NCBI RefSeq assembly: GCF_030294945.1 | Contig: NZ_AP018448.1 | Location: 3,472,001 to 3,536,000 of the forward strand | Direction: 5' to 3' | Length of the DNA: 64,000 nucleotides | DNA from: Streptomyces graminofaciens | GTDB lineage: Bacteria; Actinomycetota; Actinomycetes; Streptomycetales; Streptomycetaceae | In this document: positions 8,159 to 16,508 of the stretch, piece by piece | How positions within the stretch are numbered: the first letter of the stretch is position 1 | How the letters are laid out: every line of letters starts with the position of its first letter | The notes under the pieces: generated by a model | The model's input: only the letters and a program-made list of their open reading frames with translations | What the model was told of the DNA's origin: nothing | Databases searched by the model: none | Translations under genes and position numbers: made by a program

Positions 8159-9190
8159 GTGCGTTACCGACTTCTGGGCCGGACCGGGCTCCGCGTCTCC
8201 GAGCTGTTCCTAGGCGCCATGACCTTCGGCGAGCAGGGCGGTGTGGGGGCACCCCGGGAGGAGTGCGCGCGGATCCTCGATGTGTACGCGGAGGCCGGTG
8301 GCAATGTGATCGACACGGCGGTCAACTACCGGGGCGGGGAGAGCGAGCGGATCGTCGGCGAGCTGCTCAAGGGGCGACGGGACCGGTTCGTGCTGTCCAC
8401 CAAGTACACCGTCTCGCGCGACGGCACCGACCCCAACGCCGCGGGCAACCACCGCAAGAACCTCACCCTGTCGCTGGAGACCAGCCTGCGGCGCCTGGGC
8501 ACCGACTACGTCGACCTCTACTGGGTGCACATCTGGGACCGGAACACCCCGGTCGAGGAGACCATGCGCGCCCTCGACGACGCCGTACGGTCCGGGAAGG
8601 TGCTGTACGTCGGGATCTCGGACGCCCCGGCGTGGGTGGTGTCGCGCGCCAACACCCTCGCGGAGTGGCGGGGTTGGTCCCCACTCTCGGCGCTCCAGGT
8701 GCCGTACAGCCTGCTCAACCGGGACATCGAGCGTGAACTGCTGCCGATGGCCGAGGCGTTCGGGATGTCGGTCGCGGCCTGGAGCCCGCTGCACAACGGC
8801 ATCCTGTCCGGCAAGTACACCCGGCCGGGCGGGGTGGGGCCCGGTGCCGTGGCCCGGCTGCCCGCCGAGGCGGTCGGGGTGCGGGAGCGTGCCGTGGCGG
8901 AGGCGGTGCAGGCCGCGGCGGACGAGCTGGGCGCCTCCCCGGCGCAGGTGGCCATCGCCTGGACCATGGCCCACTCCCCCGCCGTCCACCCGATCCTGGG
9001 CGCCCGCCGCGTCGAGCAGCTCGACGACAATCTGGGTGCCGCCCGACTCACGCTGCCCGGCGAGGTGTTGGCCCGGCTGGAGCAGTCCACCGACTTCCGT
9101 CTCGGCTTCCCCGGCGAGTTCATCGACGACACCTCGGCGTGGGTCTACGGGACGGCCGGGCAGCGCGTGGTGCCGCGTACCGCCCCGTGA
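8159..9190 (+). CDS. Aldo/keto reductase (potassium-channel beta-subunit-like group)
   Basis: A 343-residue NADPH-dependent oxidoreductase with a TIM barrel. The start is GTG 8159, preceded by CGGAGGG at good spacing. The tetrad is visible: Asp and Tyr in VIDTAVNY, Lys in LSTKYT and His in LYWVHIWD. The C-terminal half has the coenzyme-binding SNLLN/SP-like segments (VPYSLLN, AWSPLHNG). The substrate is unknown. It is divergent from the response regulator with 196 bp between starts, and a TGTCG-N6-CGACA inverted repeat near 8103 lies in that region. Confidence 0.9.
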   Translation: MRYRLLGRTGLRVSELFLGAMTFGEQGGVGAPREECARILDVYAEAGGNVIDTAVNYRGGESERIVGELLKGRRDRFVLSTKYTVSRDGTDPNAAGNHRKNLTLSLETSLRRLGTDYVDLYWVHIWDRNTPVEETMRALDDAVRSGKVLYVGISDAPAWVVSRANTLAEWRGWSPLSALQVPYSLLNRDIERELLPMAEAFGMSVAAWSPLHNGILSGKYTRPGGVGPGAVARLPAEAVGVRERAVAEAVQAAADELGASPAQVAIAWTMAHSPAVHPILGARRVEQLDDNLGAARLTLPGEVLARLEQSTDFRLGFPGEFIDDTSAWVYGTAGQRVVPRTAP

Positions 9191-9310
9191 GGTGACGGCA
9201 GGGCCGACTCGCTGGGACCTCATGGTCTCAACAAGGAGTCCCTGCATGCGACTTCGTCGCTCCGCCGCGGTCCGTCGCCCCCACGCCGACCGGGCCCTCG
9301 AACGGCGGGG

Positions 9311-10363
9311 TCAGTCCGCGGCCGCCCGCTCCCCGGCCGGGCGCCTGCGCCGCGCGCGGTCGGTGAGCGACGGCGGCTGCCAGACACCGTCGGCCCGATA
9401 GAGATCGGTGCCGGGCGCCACGATCTCGTCGATACGGTCGAGCACGGCGTCGTCGAGCAGCAGGTCGGCGCCCTTGAGCAGCGAGGTGAGCTGGTCCATG
9501 GTGCGCGGACCGGTGATCACCGACGTGACGGCCGGGTGGGCCAGCGGAAAGGCGACGGCCAGTTCAGGCAGGGTCCGGCCCAACTCCTCGGCGAGAGAAG
9601 CCAGTTGCTCGACGGCCGCGAACTTCGCGGGGTTGCCCGGGACGGCGGGGTCGAAGCGGTGCGGAGTGAGCTTGGCGCGGCCGGTGGCGAGGTCGACGGG
9701 CCGACCCTCGCGGTAGGCGCCGGACAGAAAACCCGAGGCGAGCGGTGACCAGGTCAGCACCCCCATGCCCAGGCGCTGCGCGGTGGGCAGCACGGCCCGC
9801 TCGACGCCGCGCGCGAGAATCGAGTACGGCGGCTGCTCCGTGCGCAGCCGCATCAGCCCGCGCCGCTCCGCCACATGGTGAGCCTCGACCAGGTCCTCGG
9901 CGGGGAACGTGGAGCAGCCGAACGCCCGGACCTTGCCCGCCCTCACCAGGTCGCCGAGGACGGACAGCGTCTCCTCGATGTCGGTGGTGTGGTCAGGACG
10001 GTGCACCTGGTAGAGGTCGATCCAGTCCGTGTCCAGGCGCCGCAGACTGTCCTCGACGGCCTTGACGATCCAGCGGCGCGAATTACCGCTGCGGTTGCGT
10101 CCCTCACCCAGCGGAAAGTGCACCTTCGTAGCGAGCACGACGTCGTCGCGCCTGCCCTTGAGCGCCTTGCCGACGATCTCCTCGCTTTCGCCCGCCGAGT
10201 ACATGTCGGCGGTGTCCACGAAGTTGATGCCGGCGTCGAGCGCGGCGTGGATGATGCGTGCGCCGTCCTCGTGGTCGGGGTTGCCGATGGCACCGAACAT
10301 CATCGTGCCGAGGCAGTGGGTGCTGACCTCGATGCCGGTCTTGCCGAGGACGCGATAACGCAT
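9311..10363 (-). CDS. Aldo/keto reductase
   Basis: A 350-residue paralogue of the convergent gene at 8159, with the same opening MRYR-LG-TG. The catalytic Asp and Tyr are in FVDTADMY, Lys in LATKVHF and His in LYQVHRPD. ATG 10363 is used because the barrel begins there. The C-terminus adds an Arg/Pro/Ala-rich tail of about 25 residues not needed for the fold. Specificity is unknown. The two reductases face each other tail to tail. Confidence 0.9.
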   Translation of the reverse strand: MRYRVLGKTGIEVSTHCLGTMMFGAIGNPDHEDGARIIHAALDAGINFVDTADMYSAGESEEIVGKALKGRRDDVVLATKVHFPLGEGRNRSGNSRRWIVKAVEDSLRRLDTDWIDLYQVHRPDHTTDIEETLSVLGDLVRAGKVRAFGCSTFPAEDLVEAHHVAERRGLMRLRTEQPPYSILARGVERAVLPTAQRLGMGVLTWSPLASGFLSGAYREGRPVDLATGRAKLTPHRFDPAVPGNPAKFAAVEQLASLAEELGRTLPELAVAFPLAHPAVTSVITGPRTMDQLTSLLKGADLLLDDAVLDRIDEIVAPGTDLYRADGVWQPPSLTDRARRRRPAGERAAAD

Positions 10364-10448
10364 ACCGGTGCTCCGTCGCAGGTGGGGGGCGGTTGGGGGC
10401 GTCACTCTAGGACTTGGAGTGCACTCGACGGCAAGGGCACGGAGAGGT

Positions 10449-11480
10449 TCAGCCCCGCAGGGCCACCCCGTGGCGCGTGCGCAGCCGGCGGATCTCCCAC
10501 CAGGCCACGGCCGTCACGGAGGCGGGGCCGCCGACAAGGGCTGCGAACTGGACGGCCGGCGGGCCCGGCGGCAGCCCGCCCGTCGCGAGGCCGATGGCGG
10601 AGAACTCCCACACCAGGATGCCCGTGAGCAGCGCCGGGAGCGCCGCGTGCACATCGGCGGTGTTGAAGGCGCTGCGCACGGCGGGCCCGGAGGCGAAGCC
10701 GATGAACAGCAGCAGCCACCCCAGCGGTACGAGGAGCCCGACCCGCACCCAGTGGTCCGCCTCCGCCCCGAAGAGTTGCTTGGCGTAGAACATCACCGCC
10801 ATCACGGCCCCCACCCCCACGAAGGCACCGAAGTACCACAGGGCCGACTGCCAGGCGTTGCGCAGATGAGGGCGCATCGCCCGGCGCGCGGGCGGCGACG
10901 AGCAGCGGAACAACAGGGCCACCACCACGGGCGCGCTCAGGAGCAGCAGCCAGGGGGTGATCGTCAGCCGCAGCATGAACTGGTCCCGTGCCTGGTCGAC
11001 GTCCCCGGGCTTGCCGTACGCGGCCAGGATCAGCACGGACATGGCCGTGGCGGTCCAGGCCCGGGTCCGCTGCAGCGCCTGCACGCCCGGGTCCTCGATC
11101 CGGCGGCGGCCGCGCGAGGGGAAGATCCGCCGTGCCGGGCGGCGCGCCGAGCGGGCCAGGGGATAGCCCACCAGCACACCCACCACGAGCGGCCACGCGC
11201 ACATCACCGCCAGCGCCCACAGACAGCCGTTGATCCGCAGCCCGCTCAGGAACTCCCTGAGCGGCGGCCACTCGTCCTCACGCAGCCGCTGCCAGACGGA
11301 CGGCGGCGGCACAGGGACGTACGGATACGGGTGCGGGTACGGATTCGGGTACGGCGTGCCCGGCTGTGGTGGGACGTAAGGCCCCGTGGGCGGGGCGTAC
11401 GGTCCTCCGTTCGGCGGCATGGGCGGTTGCGGCCGGTACGGATTGTGCCCTCCGTGACCGCTGTTTCCCCCGAAACTCAC
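10449..11480 (-). CDS. Hypothetical multi-pass membrane protein with Pro/Tyr/Gly-rich N-terminus
   Basis: A 343-residue protein. Residues 1-60 are a low-complexity Pro, Tyr and Gly tract (NPYPHPYPYVPVPPP). Five to six hydrophobic segments follow, including LWALAVMCAWPLVVGVLVG, ITPWLLLLSAPVVVALLF, ALWYFGAFVGVGAVMAVMF and GLLVPLGWLLLFIGFA. No catalytic motif or known domain was recognised. It sits directly downstream of the histidine kinase on the same strand, 126 bp away, so it may be co-transcribed with it. Confidence 0.75.
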   Translation of the reverse strand: MSFGGNSGHGGHNPYRPQPPMPPNGGPYAPPTGPYVPPQPGTPYPNPYPHPYPYVPVPPPSVWQRLREDEWPPLREFLSGLRINGCLWALAVMCAWPLVVGVLVGYPLARSARRPARRIFPSRGRRRIEDPGVQALQRTRAWTATAMSVLILAAYGKPGDVDQARDQFMLRLTITPWLLLLSAPVVVALLFRCSSPPARRAMRPHLRNAWQSALWYFGAFVGVGAVMAVMFYAKQLFGAEADHWVRVGLLVPLGWLLLFIGFASGPAVRSAFNTADVHAALPALLTGILVWEFSAIGLATGGLPPGPPAVQFAALVGGPASVTAVAWWEIRRLRTRHGVALRG

Positions 11481-11606
11481 GCTGTTGTCCTCCCGAGGCG
11501 CATGGGGCCGATCGGCTCGTACGAGTCAACCGGCAATCATGCGGGAGCAGATGGCGTCGCGCACGCGCCGTGACAAGCTGTTACGGAGGCCCGGCCGAGC
11601 CCTTGC

Positions 11607-12995
11607 TCACCCCCAGGGCAGCCAGGCCCGCACCCCGAATCCGCCGTCCCCCTCGGGCCCGTGCTCCAGACGGCCCCCGGCCAGCGTCGCGCGCTCGGTC
11701 AGACCGATGAGGCCCTGGCCGGAGCCGGGGACGGCCGGGACCTCCCCCGGTGGCGCCGGATTGCGTACGGAGACGGTGAGGCCGTCGGCCGTGGTGCCCG
11801 AGACCGTGACGGTGACCTCGGCGCCGGGCGCGTGCTTGCGGGCGTTGGTGAGGGCTTCCTGCGCGATGCGGTACGCGGTGCGGCCGACGGAGGCGGGCAC
11901 GGCGGTGGGGTCGAGGACGTGGTTGTCGAGCACGACCTTCATACCGGCCTCTCGGGACTCGGCGACCAGGGTGTCCAGCGCGGCGAGCGTCGGCTGCGGC
12001 CGTCCCGTCTCGTCGGACTCGCCGGCCCGCAGTACGCCGATGATCTCCCGCAGGTCCTGCAGGGCCTCGTGGGCGCTCTCCCGGATGACTCCGGCGGCGC
12101 GGACGACCTCCTCGCGGGGCGCGTCGGGGCGGAACTCCAGCGCGCCCGCGTGCACGCTCAGCAGGGTCAGGCGGTGGGCCAGCACGTCGTGCATCTCGCG
12201 GGCGATGTCCTCACGGGCCAGTCGCTGGGCCTGCTCGGCCCGCAGCGCGGCCTCCGTCTCGGCCCGCCGGGCACGGTCCCTGAGGCTCAGTATGAGCTGC
12301 CGCTTGGACCGCACGAACATGCCCCAGCCGACGATCGCGGCGGTGAGCAGCGCGGCGAAGAGCACCGCCCAGGGGTAGTCGACATCGGGGTCGGGGCGCA
12401 GCCAGAAGAACACCGGGGTCGTCGCGAAGGAGACACCGCCGACCCATGCCACGTACCGGAACGGCCGGTGCACGGCGAGCGTGAACAGGGCGACCAGGCC
12501 CGCGCCGCCCGCGGTGTTCGACACGAAGCAGACCGGGACCATGGCCACCGCGAGCCCGAACGGCCAGCGGCGGCGCAGCCAGACCGCGGCGCAGGCGAGC
12601 GCGCCGAACAACTGGTCGACGAGGGCGAAGACGTGCGGGAGGTTGTGCTCCTGTCTCAGGGTGTCGGCGCCGAGCAGGCCGATGAAGACGGCGACGAGGA
12701 AGCACGTGAAGTCGACGACCCAGTCGCGCGCGGTGCGCCGGGGCCGCCGCCGAGGTCGTCCGGACCGCCCGGAGGGTTTGGACCGCCCGGAGGGTTTGGA
12801 CCCCCCGGAGGGTTTGGACCCCCCGGACCGCTCGGATCGTCCGGATCGCTCGGACCGTTCCGCGCCGGAGTCCGCCCCGAAGTCGGCGTCGAGTTCGTCG
12901 ACCACGGCTGAGGGCAGCAGCCAGCGCCGCCCGGGGAAGACCGGCGACTCGGGCACGGAGGCCGGGCCCGACTGGTCACGACGCACGCTACTCAC
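11607..12995 (-). CDS. NarL-type sensor histidine kinase
   Basis: A 462-residue membrane kinase. A low-complexity N-terminus (about 1-90) precedes four to six membrane segments (about 92-228), then a HisKA_3 dimerisation domain with phospho-acceptor H269 in AREMHDVLAH. The HATPase domain has the N-box EALTNARKHAP and a G-box GSGQGLIGLTERA. GTG 12995 is chosen from composition; a start nine bases further in is possible. An 18-bp tandem repeat encodes a Gly-Ser-Lys-Pro run near residues 58-76. No response regulator is adjacent; the regulator at 7288-7962 is the only plausible partner in view. Confidence 0.88.
   Translation of the reverse strand: MSSVRRDQSGPASVPESPVFPGRRWLLPSAVVDELDADFGADSGAERSERSGRSERSGGSKPSGGSKPSGRSKPSGRSGRPRRRPRRTARDWVVDFTCFLVAVFIGLLGADTLRQEHNLPHVFALVDQLFGALACAAVWLRRRWPFGLAVAMVPVCFVSNTAGGAGLVALFTLAVHRPFRYVAWVGGVSFATTPVFFWLRPDPDVDYPWAVLFAALLTAAIVGWGMFVRSKRQLILSLRDRARRAETEAALRAEQAQRLAREDIAREMHDVLAHRLTLLSVHAGALEFRPDAPREEVVRAAGVIRESAHEALQDLREIIGVLRAGESDETGRPQPTLAALDTLVAESREAGMKVVLDNHVLDPTAVPASVGRTAYRIAQEALTNARKHAPGAEVTVTVSGTTADGLTVSVRNPAPPGEVPAVPGSGQGLIGLTERATLAGGRLEHGPEGDGGFGVRAWLPWG
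12762..12827. repeat. 18-bp in-frame tandem repeat in the histidine kinase
   Basis: Three consecutive copies of GGACCGCCCGGAGGGTTT, the third with one C-for-G change, plus a partial fourth. The unit is a multiple of three, so it adds or removes six residues without breaking the frame of the kinase N-terminal cytoplasmic region. Confidence 0.85.
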
Positions 12996-13174
12996 GGTCG
13001 ACAAATCTACGCAGGGACGGCTTCCCTCACCTCGTCTCCGCCCATGAACGCGACCGAAGTCGTGACCCCGCCGACTTTCGTCGCCAGGGACCGCGCCCAT
13101 CCGAGTCCGAGGTCGAACAGACCTGGCCCCGCGGCCGACGAGAGTGGAGGGGCCACGGGGCGAGGATCGGGAAC

Positions 13175-13378
13175 ATGAAGCAGTTACTGGAGTTCTTCGG
13201 GTTCATCGCCCTGCTGCAGGGCACGGGCGGCCTGGTGTACGAGCTGACCGGCAAGCTGCGCTGGGGCGTCACACAGCGGTGGGCGGTGCTGGACGGCTAC
13301 GAGATCTATGTGAGCATCGCGCTGATCGTCCTGGCGATCGCCCTGTTCGTGGCGGCCGAGAGCCGGAAGCCGGGGTGA
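13175..13378 (+). CDS. Small hypothetical membrane protein
   Basis: A 67-residue protein with two hydrophobic segments, roughly residues 6-22 (EFFGFIALLQGTGGLVY) and 45-61 (IYVSIALIVLAIALFVA), and a charged C-terminus. A GAGGATCGGGAAC stretch upstream of ATG 13175 serves as a ribosome binding site. Codon third positions are strongly GC-biased, consistent with real coding. It is transcribed away from the kinase. The function is unknown. Confidence 0.7.
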   Translation: MKQLLEFFGFIALLQGTGGLVYELTGKLRWGVTQRWAVLDGYEIYVSIALIVLAIALFVAAESRKPG

Positions 13379-13498
13379 TCGCCCGTCGGCGCCAAGCCCC
13401 CCAGCCACGCGCATGTGGAGGCCTCGTGGAGCCATCGCGCGCCAGGTTAACTTCCCGAAAACTCATCGGACGTGCCGGGAAAATCATGGAACTTGTCA

Positions 13499-13528
13499 TT
13501 GACATGTCACTGTCTACGCGCGTCATCA
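13499..13528 (+). promoter_or_regulatory. Probable promoter of the secreted RNase gene
   Basis: TTGACA at 13499-13504 is followed after about 18 bp by the weak -10-like TCATCA, only a few bases before the ATG at 13536. It overlaps the perfect 10-bp palindrome TGACATGTCA (13500-13509). The short distance to the start suggests a very short leader. The palindrome could be an operator. Confidence 0.4.
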
Positions 13529-13535
13529 TGAGGTC

Positions 13536-13931
13536 ATGAGATTCCCCCCACGCGCAACACGCATCGGCGCAGCAGCCGCCCTCCTGTCCGCCCTCCTCGT
13601 GGGCGGCACCGTCACCGCCGGCCCGGCGGGTGCCGCCACGTCGGCGGTCGGCAGCATCTGTTACGGCGACCTGCCGTCGCAGGCATACACCACGCTCAAC
13701 CTGATCGCCAGGGGCGGCCCGTTCCCGTACTCGCAGGACGGGAGCGTCTTCCAGAACCGGGAGCGTGTCCTGCCCAGCCAGGCCACCGGCTACTACCACG
13801 AATACACGGTCAAGACGCCCGGCTCCTCGACGCGCGGCGCCCGCCGTATCGTCACCGGTGAGGAGTACCAGGAGGACTACTACACCGCGAACCACTACGC
13901 GTCCTTCGCCCTCATCGACTACGACTGCTGA
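13536..13931 (+). CDS. Secreted guanyl-specific ribonuclease (RNase Sa/N1 family)
   Basis: A 131-residue precursor. Residues 1-34 are a signal peptide (Arg-rich start, Ala/Leu core, cleavage near AGA-AT). The mature enzyme closely matches RNase Sa: TLNLIARGGPFPYSQDG, catalytic Glu E76 in VFQNRE, the basic cluster STRGARR near 98-104 and catalytic H120 in ANHYASF. C42 and the terminal C131 would form the single disulfide of the family. It cleaves RNA 3' of guanosine outside the cell. No barstar-type inhibitor gene is adjacent. A strong hairpin terminator follows. Confidence 0.95.
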   Translation: MRFPPRATRIGAAAALLSALLVGGTVTAGPAGAATSAVGSICYGDLPSQAYTTLNLIARGGPFPYSQDGSVFQNRERVLPSQATGYYHEYTVKTPGSSTRGARRIVTGEEYQEDYYTANHYASFALIDYDC

Positions 13932-13970
13932 GAACCCGAGTCCGAGTTCTTGCCCTGCACGATCGTCACT

Positions 13971-14009
13971 CCTCGCCCCGCGGCTCCCCCACTCAGCCGC
14001 GGGGCGAGG
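13971..14009 (+). terminator. Intrinsic-type terminator after the RNase gene
   Basis: Perfect 14-bp inverted arms (CCTCGCCCCGCGGC and GCCGCGGGGCGAGG) are separated by an 11-nt loop, about 40 bp after the RNase stop. There is no T-tract, as is usual for Streptomyces. Confidence 0.8.
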
Positions 14010-14142
14010 CGCGTTCGGCCACCGGCGGGCGATTGCGCGCCGCGCGGCGCGGGAGATCTCGCCAAGCCGGCGTTCGAGGGCAGCGGGGTGACCGTCGCGC
14101 CTCGGCCGGTGGCCGACGCCATCGTCCCCGTCCCCGCCTCGT

Positions 14143-14195
14143 CCTCGCCCTCGTCCTCGCCCTCGCCCTCGCCCTCGCCCTCGCCCTCGCCCTCG
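14143..14195. repeat. CCCTCG hexanucleotide microsatellite
   Basis: About eight near-perfect copies of CCCTCG lie in the intergenic region, ending 16 bp before the stop of the CoA-transferase B gene. No gene is supported here; frames across it give only Ser/Pro/Leu/Ala repeats. Confidence 0.85.
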
Positions 14196-14210
14196 TCGAG
14201 CATGCGGTGA

Positions 14211-14861
14211 TCAGCAGGCGTCGGTGCGCAGGGGTGCGGCCGTCTTCGCGGTGATCTCGTCGACGGTGACGCCGGGCGCGGTCTCCACCAGGGCGAGGCC
14301 GTCCGGCGTGACGTCCAGGACACCGAGGTCGGTGATGACGCGGTGGACGCAGCGCTCGCCGGTCAGCGGGAGACCGCACTCCTTGACGATCTTCGCAGTG
14401 CCGTCCTTGGCGGTGTGCTCCATGAGCACGATGACCCGGCGAGCCCCGTGAACGAGGTCCATCGCGCCGCCCATGCCCTTCACCATCTTGCCGGGGATCA
14501 TCCAGTTGGCGAGGTCTCCGTACTCGGAGACCTGCATGGCGCCGAGCACGGCCGTGTCGATGTGTCCGCCGCGGATCATGCCGAAGGAGAGGGCGGAGTC
14601 GAAGAAACTCGCGCCGGGCAGGACGGTGACGGTCTCCTTGCCCGCGTTGATCAGGTCGGGGTCGACCTCGGCCTCGGTCGGGTAGGGACCGGTGCCGAGG
14701 ATGCCGTTCTCGGAGTGCAGGACGACGTGGACGCCGGGCGGGAGGTGGCCGGGGACGAGGGTGGGCAGGCCGATGCCGAGGTTGACGTAGGAGCCGTCGG
14801 TGAGTTCGGCGGCGGCGCGGGCGGCCATCTGCTCGCGGGTCCAGCCCGTGGTCGTGCTCAT
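14211..14861 (-). CDS. 3-oxoacid CoA-transferase subunit B
   Basis: A 216-residue beta subunit of a heterodimeric CoA-transferase (PcaJ/ScoB type) that moves CoA from succinyl-CoA to a 3-oxoacid. The catalytic Glu is E51 in [10 protein letters not shown], and [14 protein letters not shown] and [10 protein letters not shown] are family signatures. It overlaps the A subunit by four bases and is the last gene of the minus-strand aromatic operon. It would activate a ring-cleavage product such as 3-oxoadipate, although the extradiol genes upstream do not normally yield one, so the true substrate is open. Confidence 0.92.
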   Translation of the reverse strand: MSTTTGWTREQMAARAAAELTDGSYVNLGIGLPTLVPGHLPPGVHVVLHSENGILGTGPYPTEAEVDPDLINAGKETVTVLPGASFFDSALSFGMIRGGHIDTAVLGAMQVSEYGDLANWMIPGKMVKGMGGAMDLVHGARRVIVLMEHTAKDGTAKIVKECGLPLTGERCVHRVITDLGVLDVTPDGLALVETAPGVTVDEITAKTAAPLRTDAC

Positions 14862-15613
14862 GCTCGTACGGTCCTCTTCTCGATGTACTTGTCGGCGGCC
14901 TGGTGACTCGTCAGCTCGACCACCCGCTGGACGAAGACACCCGGCAGATGGATCTCGTCGGGGCGCAGCTCTCCCGGTTCCACGAGTTCTTCCACCTCGG
15001 CGACGGTGACGCGGCCGGCCATCGCGGCGAGCGGGTTGAAGTTGGCCGCCGCCCTGCGGAAGACGAGGTTGCCGTGGCGGTCGCCGCGCCAGGCCCGTAC
15101 GAGGGCGAAGTCGGTGGTGATGCCGTGTTCCAGGACGTGCGGGCGGCCGTGGAAGTCGCGGGTCTCCTTGGGCGGGGAGGCGACCGCGACCGAGCCGTCC
15201 GGCGCGTAGCGCCAGGGCAGGCCGCCGTGTGCGACCTGGGTGCCGACGCCTGCCGGGGTGTAGAAGGCGGGGATGCCCGCGCCGCCCGCGCGGAGGCGTT
15301 CGGCGAGGGTGCCCTGCGGGACCAGTTCGACCTCCAGCTCGCCGGACAGGTACTGGCGGGCGAACTCCTTGTTCTCGCCGACGTAGGAACCCGTCACCCG
15401 GGCTATGCGCCCGGCGGCCAGCAGCACGCCCAGGCCGCGGCCGTCCACGCCGCAGTTGTTCGACACGACCTCCAAAGCCGTGGCGCCCTGCTCGTGCAGG
15501 GCCCGGATGAGGGCTTCGGGTACGCCGCTGAGACCGAAGCCGCCGACGGCGAGCGACGCGCCGTCGGGGATGTCGGCGACCGCCTCAGTGGCGGAGGAAC
15601 TGACCTTGTCCAT
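14858..15613 (-). CDS. 3-oxoacid CoA-transferase subunit A
   Basis: A 251-residue alpha subunit (PcaI/ScoA type). Signatures are [14 protein letters not shown] near the N-terminus, [12 protein letters not shown], the [13 protein letters not shown] loop and [25 protein letters not shown] 15613 follows AAAGGCAG; longer in-frame extensions upstream are non-family sequence. It lies 14 bp after the truncated SDR and overlaps subunit B (ATGA), so the pair is co-translated. Confidence 0.93.
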   Translation of the reverse strand: MDKVSSSATEAVADIPDGASLAVGGFGLSGVPEALIRALHEQGATALEVVSNNCGVDGRGLGVLLAAGRIARVTGSYVGENKEFARQYLSGELEVELVPQGTLAERLRAGGAGIPAFYTPAGVGTQVAHGGLPWRYAPDGSVAVASPPKETRDFHGRPHVLEHGITTDFALVRAWRGDRHGNLVFRRAAANFNPLAAMAGRVTVAEVEELVEPGELRPDEIHLPGVFVQRVVELTSHQAADKYIEKRTVRA

Positions 15614-15627
15614 CAGGGAACTGCCTT

Positions 15628-15765
15628 TCAGCCGGCGGCGCCGGGAGGTACGAACGACCAACCGCCGTCGACGACGAGACTGGCGCCGGTCATGTGCGAG
15701 GCCTCGTCGGAGGCGAGGAAGGCCGTGACCGAGATCAGAGCCACGTTGCCGTCGAGCCTTCTCAC
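15628..15765 (-). pseudogene. SDR reduced by an in-frame internal deletion (45 codons)
   Basis: GTG 15765 overlaps the stop of the intact SDR (GTGA), and the frame stays open to TGA at 15628-15630. The first residues VRRLDGNVALIS match an SDR beginning (compare RLDGKVALIT). They join directly to TAFLASDEASHMTGASLVVDGGW, the usual SDR C-terminal signature. About 200 central residues, including the TGxxxGxG glycine motif and YxxxK, are missing. The overlap pattern shows it was once an ordinary operon member. The product cannot be an enzyme, but the reading frame still bridges the two neighbours. Confidence 0.8.
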
Positions 15766-16508
15766 GTCGCCTCCGTGCGCAGCGCGTCGGAGATGGACTT
15801 GGCGCCGCCGTGGGCGGTGAACCCGCCGTCGACGGGGATCTCCGCGCCGGTGATGAAGGACGCCTCGTCGGAGAGGAGGAAGACCACGAGCGGGGCCACT
15901 TCGCGCACGGTGCCGGTGCGGCCGAGCGGTGTCTCGCGGACGTTCGCCTCACGGAAGGCGGGCGCGGCGGATGCGGTCATGTCGGTCTCGATGAAGCCGG
16001 GGTGGATCGTGTTCACACGGATGCCCCGTGGGCCCAGCTCCGTCGCGGCGCTCTTCGACAGACCCCGCAGTGCCCATTTGCTGGCCGTGTACGCGACCGG
16101 GTAATGGCCGGTGAGCGCGGCGGACGAGCCGACGTTGACGATGGACGCACCGGGCGGCATGAGGGGTGCGAGGTGCTGGATTCCCAGCAAGGGGCCGGTG
16201 ACGTTGACGGCGTGGACGCGGGCGAAGTCCTCGGGGCGTACGTCTCCGACGCGGGCGCGCCAGGTGACGCCCGCGTTGTTGACCAGGCCGTGGACCTGGC
16301 CGTACGAGTCCCGTAGTTCCGCCGCCAGTTCGGCCCAGTCCTGCTCACTGGTGACGTCGAGGCGGCGGCAGTCGCCCTCCGGTGTCGCGTCGGTGGCGAT
16401 GACCCGGGCGCCCTGCCGGGCCAGGGCCTCGGCCTCGGCGGCGCCTTGGCCGCGGGCCGCCCCGGTGACGACCACGACCTTGCCGCTGAGCCTCCCCGGT
16501 GTGCTCAC
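15762..16508 (-). CDS. Short-chain dehydrogenase/reductase
   Basis: A 248-residue classical SDR with TGAARGQG (15-22) for NAD(P), NNAG at 77-80, catalytic Ser in VGSSAAL near 128 and YTASK with Y140 and K144. The C-terminus holds FLLSDEASFITGAEIPVDGGF. It probably oxidises or reduces a hydroxy or keto intermediate of the aromatic pathway, such as a dihydrodiol or hydroxyacyl compound. GTG 16508 overlaps the FAH stop (GTGA). A truncated second SDR follows. Confidence 0.92.
   Translation of the reverse strand: MSTPGRLSGKVVVVTGAARGQGAAEAEALARQGARVIATDATPEGDCRRLDVTSEQDWAELAAELRDSYGQVHGLVNNAGVTWRARVGDVRPEDFARVHAVNVTGPLLGIQHLAPLMPPGASIVNVGSSAALTGHYPVAYTASKWALRGLSKSAATELGPRGIRVNTIHPGFIETDMTASAAPAFREANVRETPLGRTGTVREVAPLVVFLLSDEASFITGAEIPVDGGFTAHGGAKSISDALRTEAT

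Noticed and set aside
14143..14195. CRISPR-like regularity of the CCCTCG tract
   Set aside because: The unit is six bases with no spacers; it is a microsatellite.
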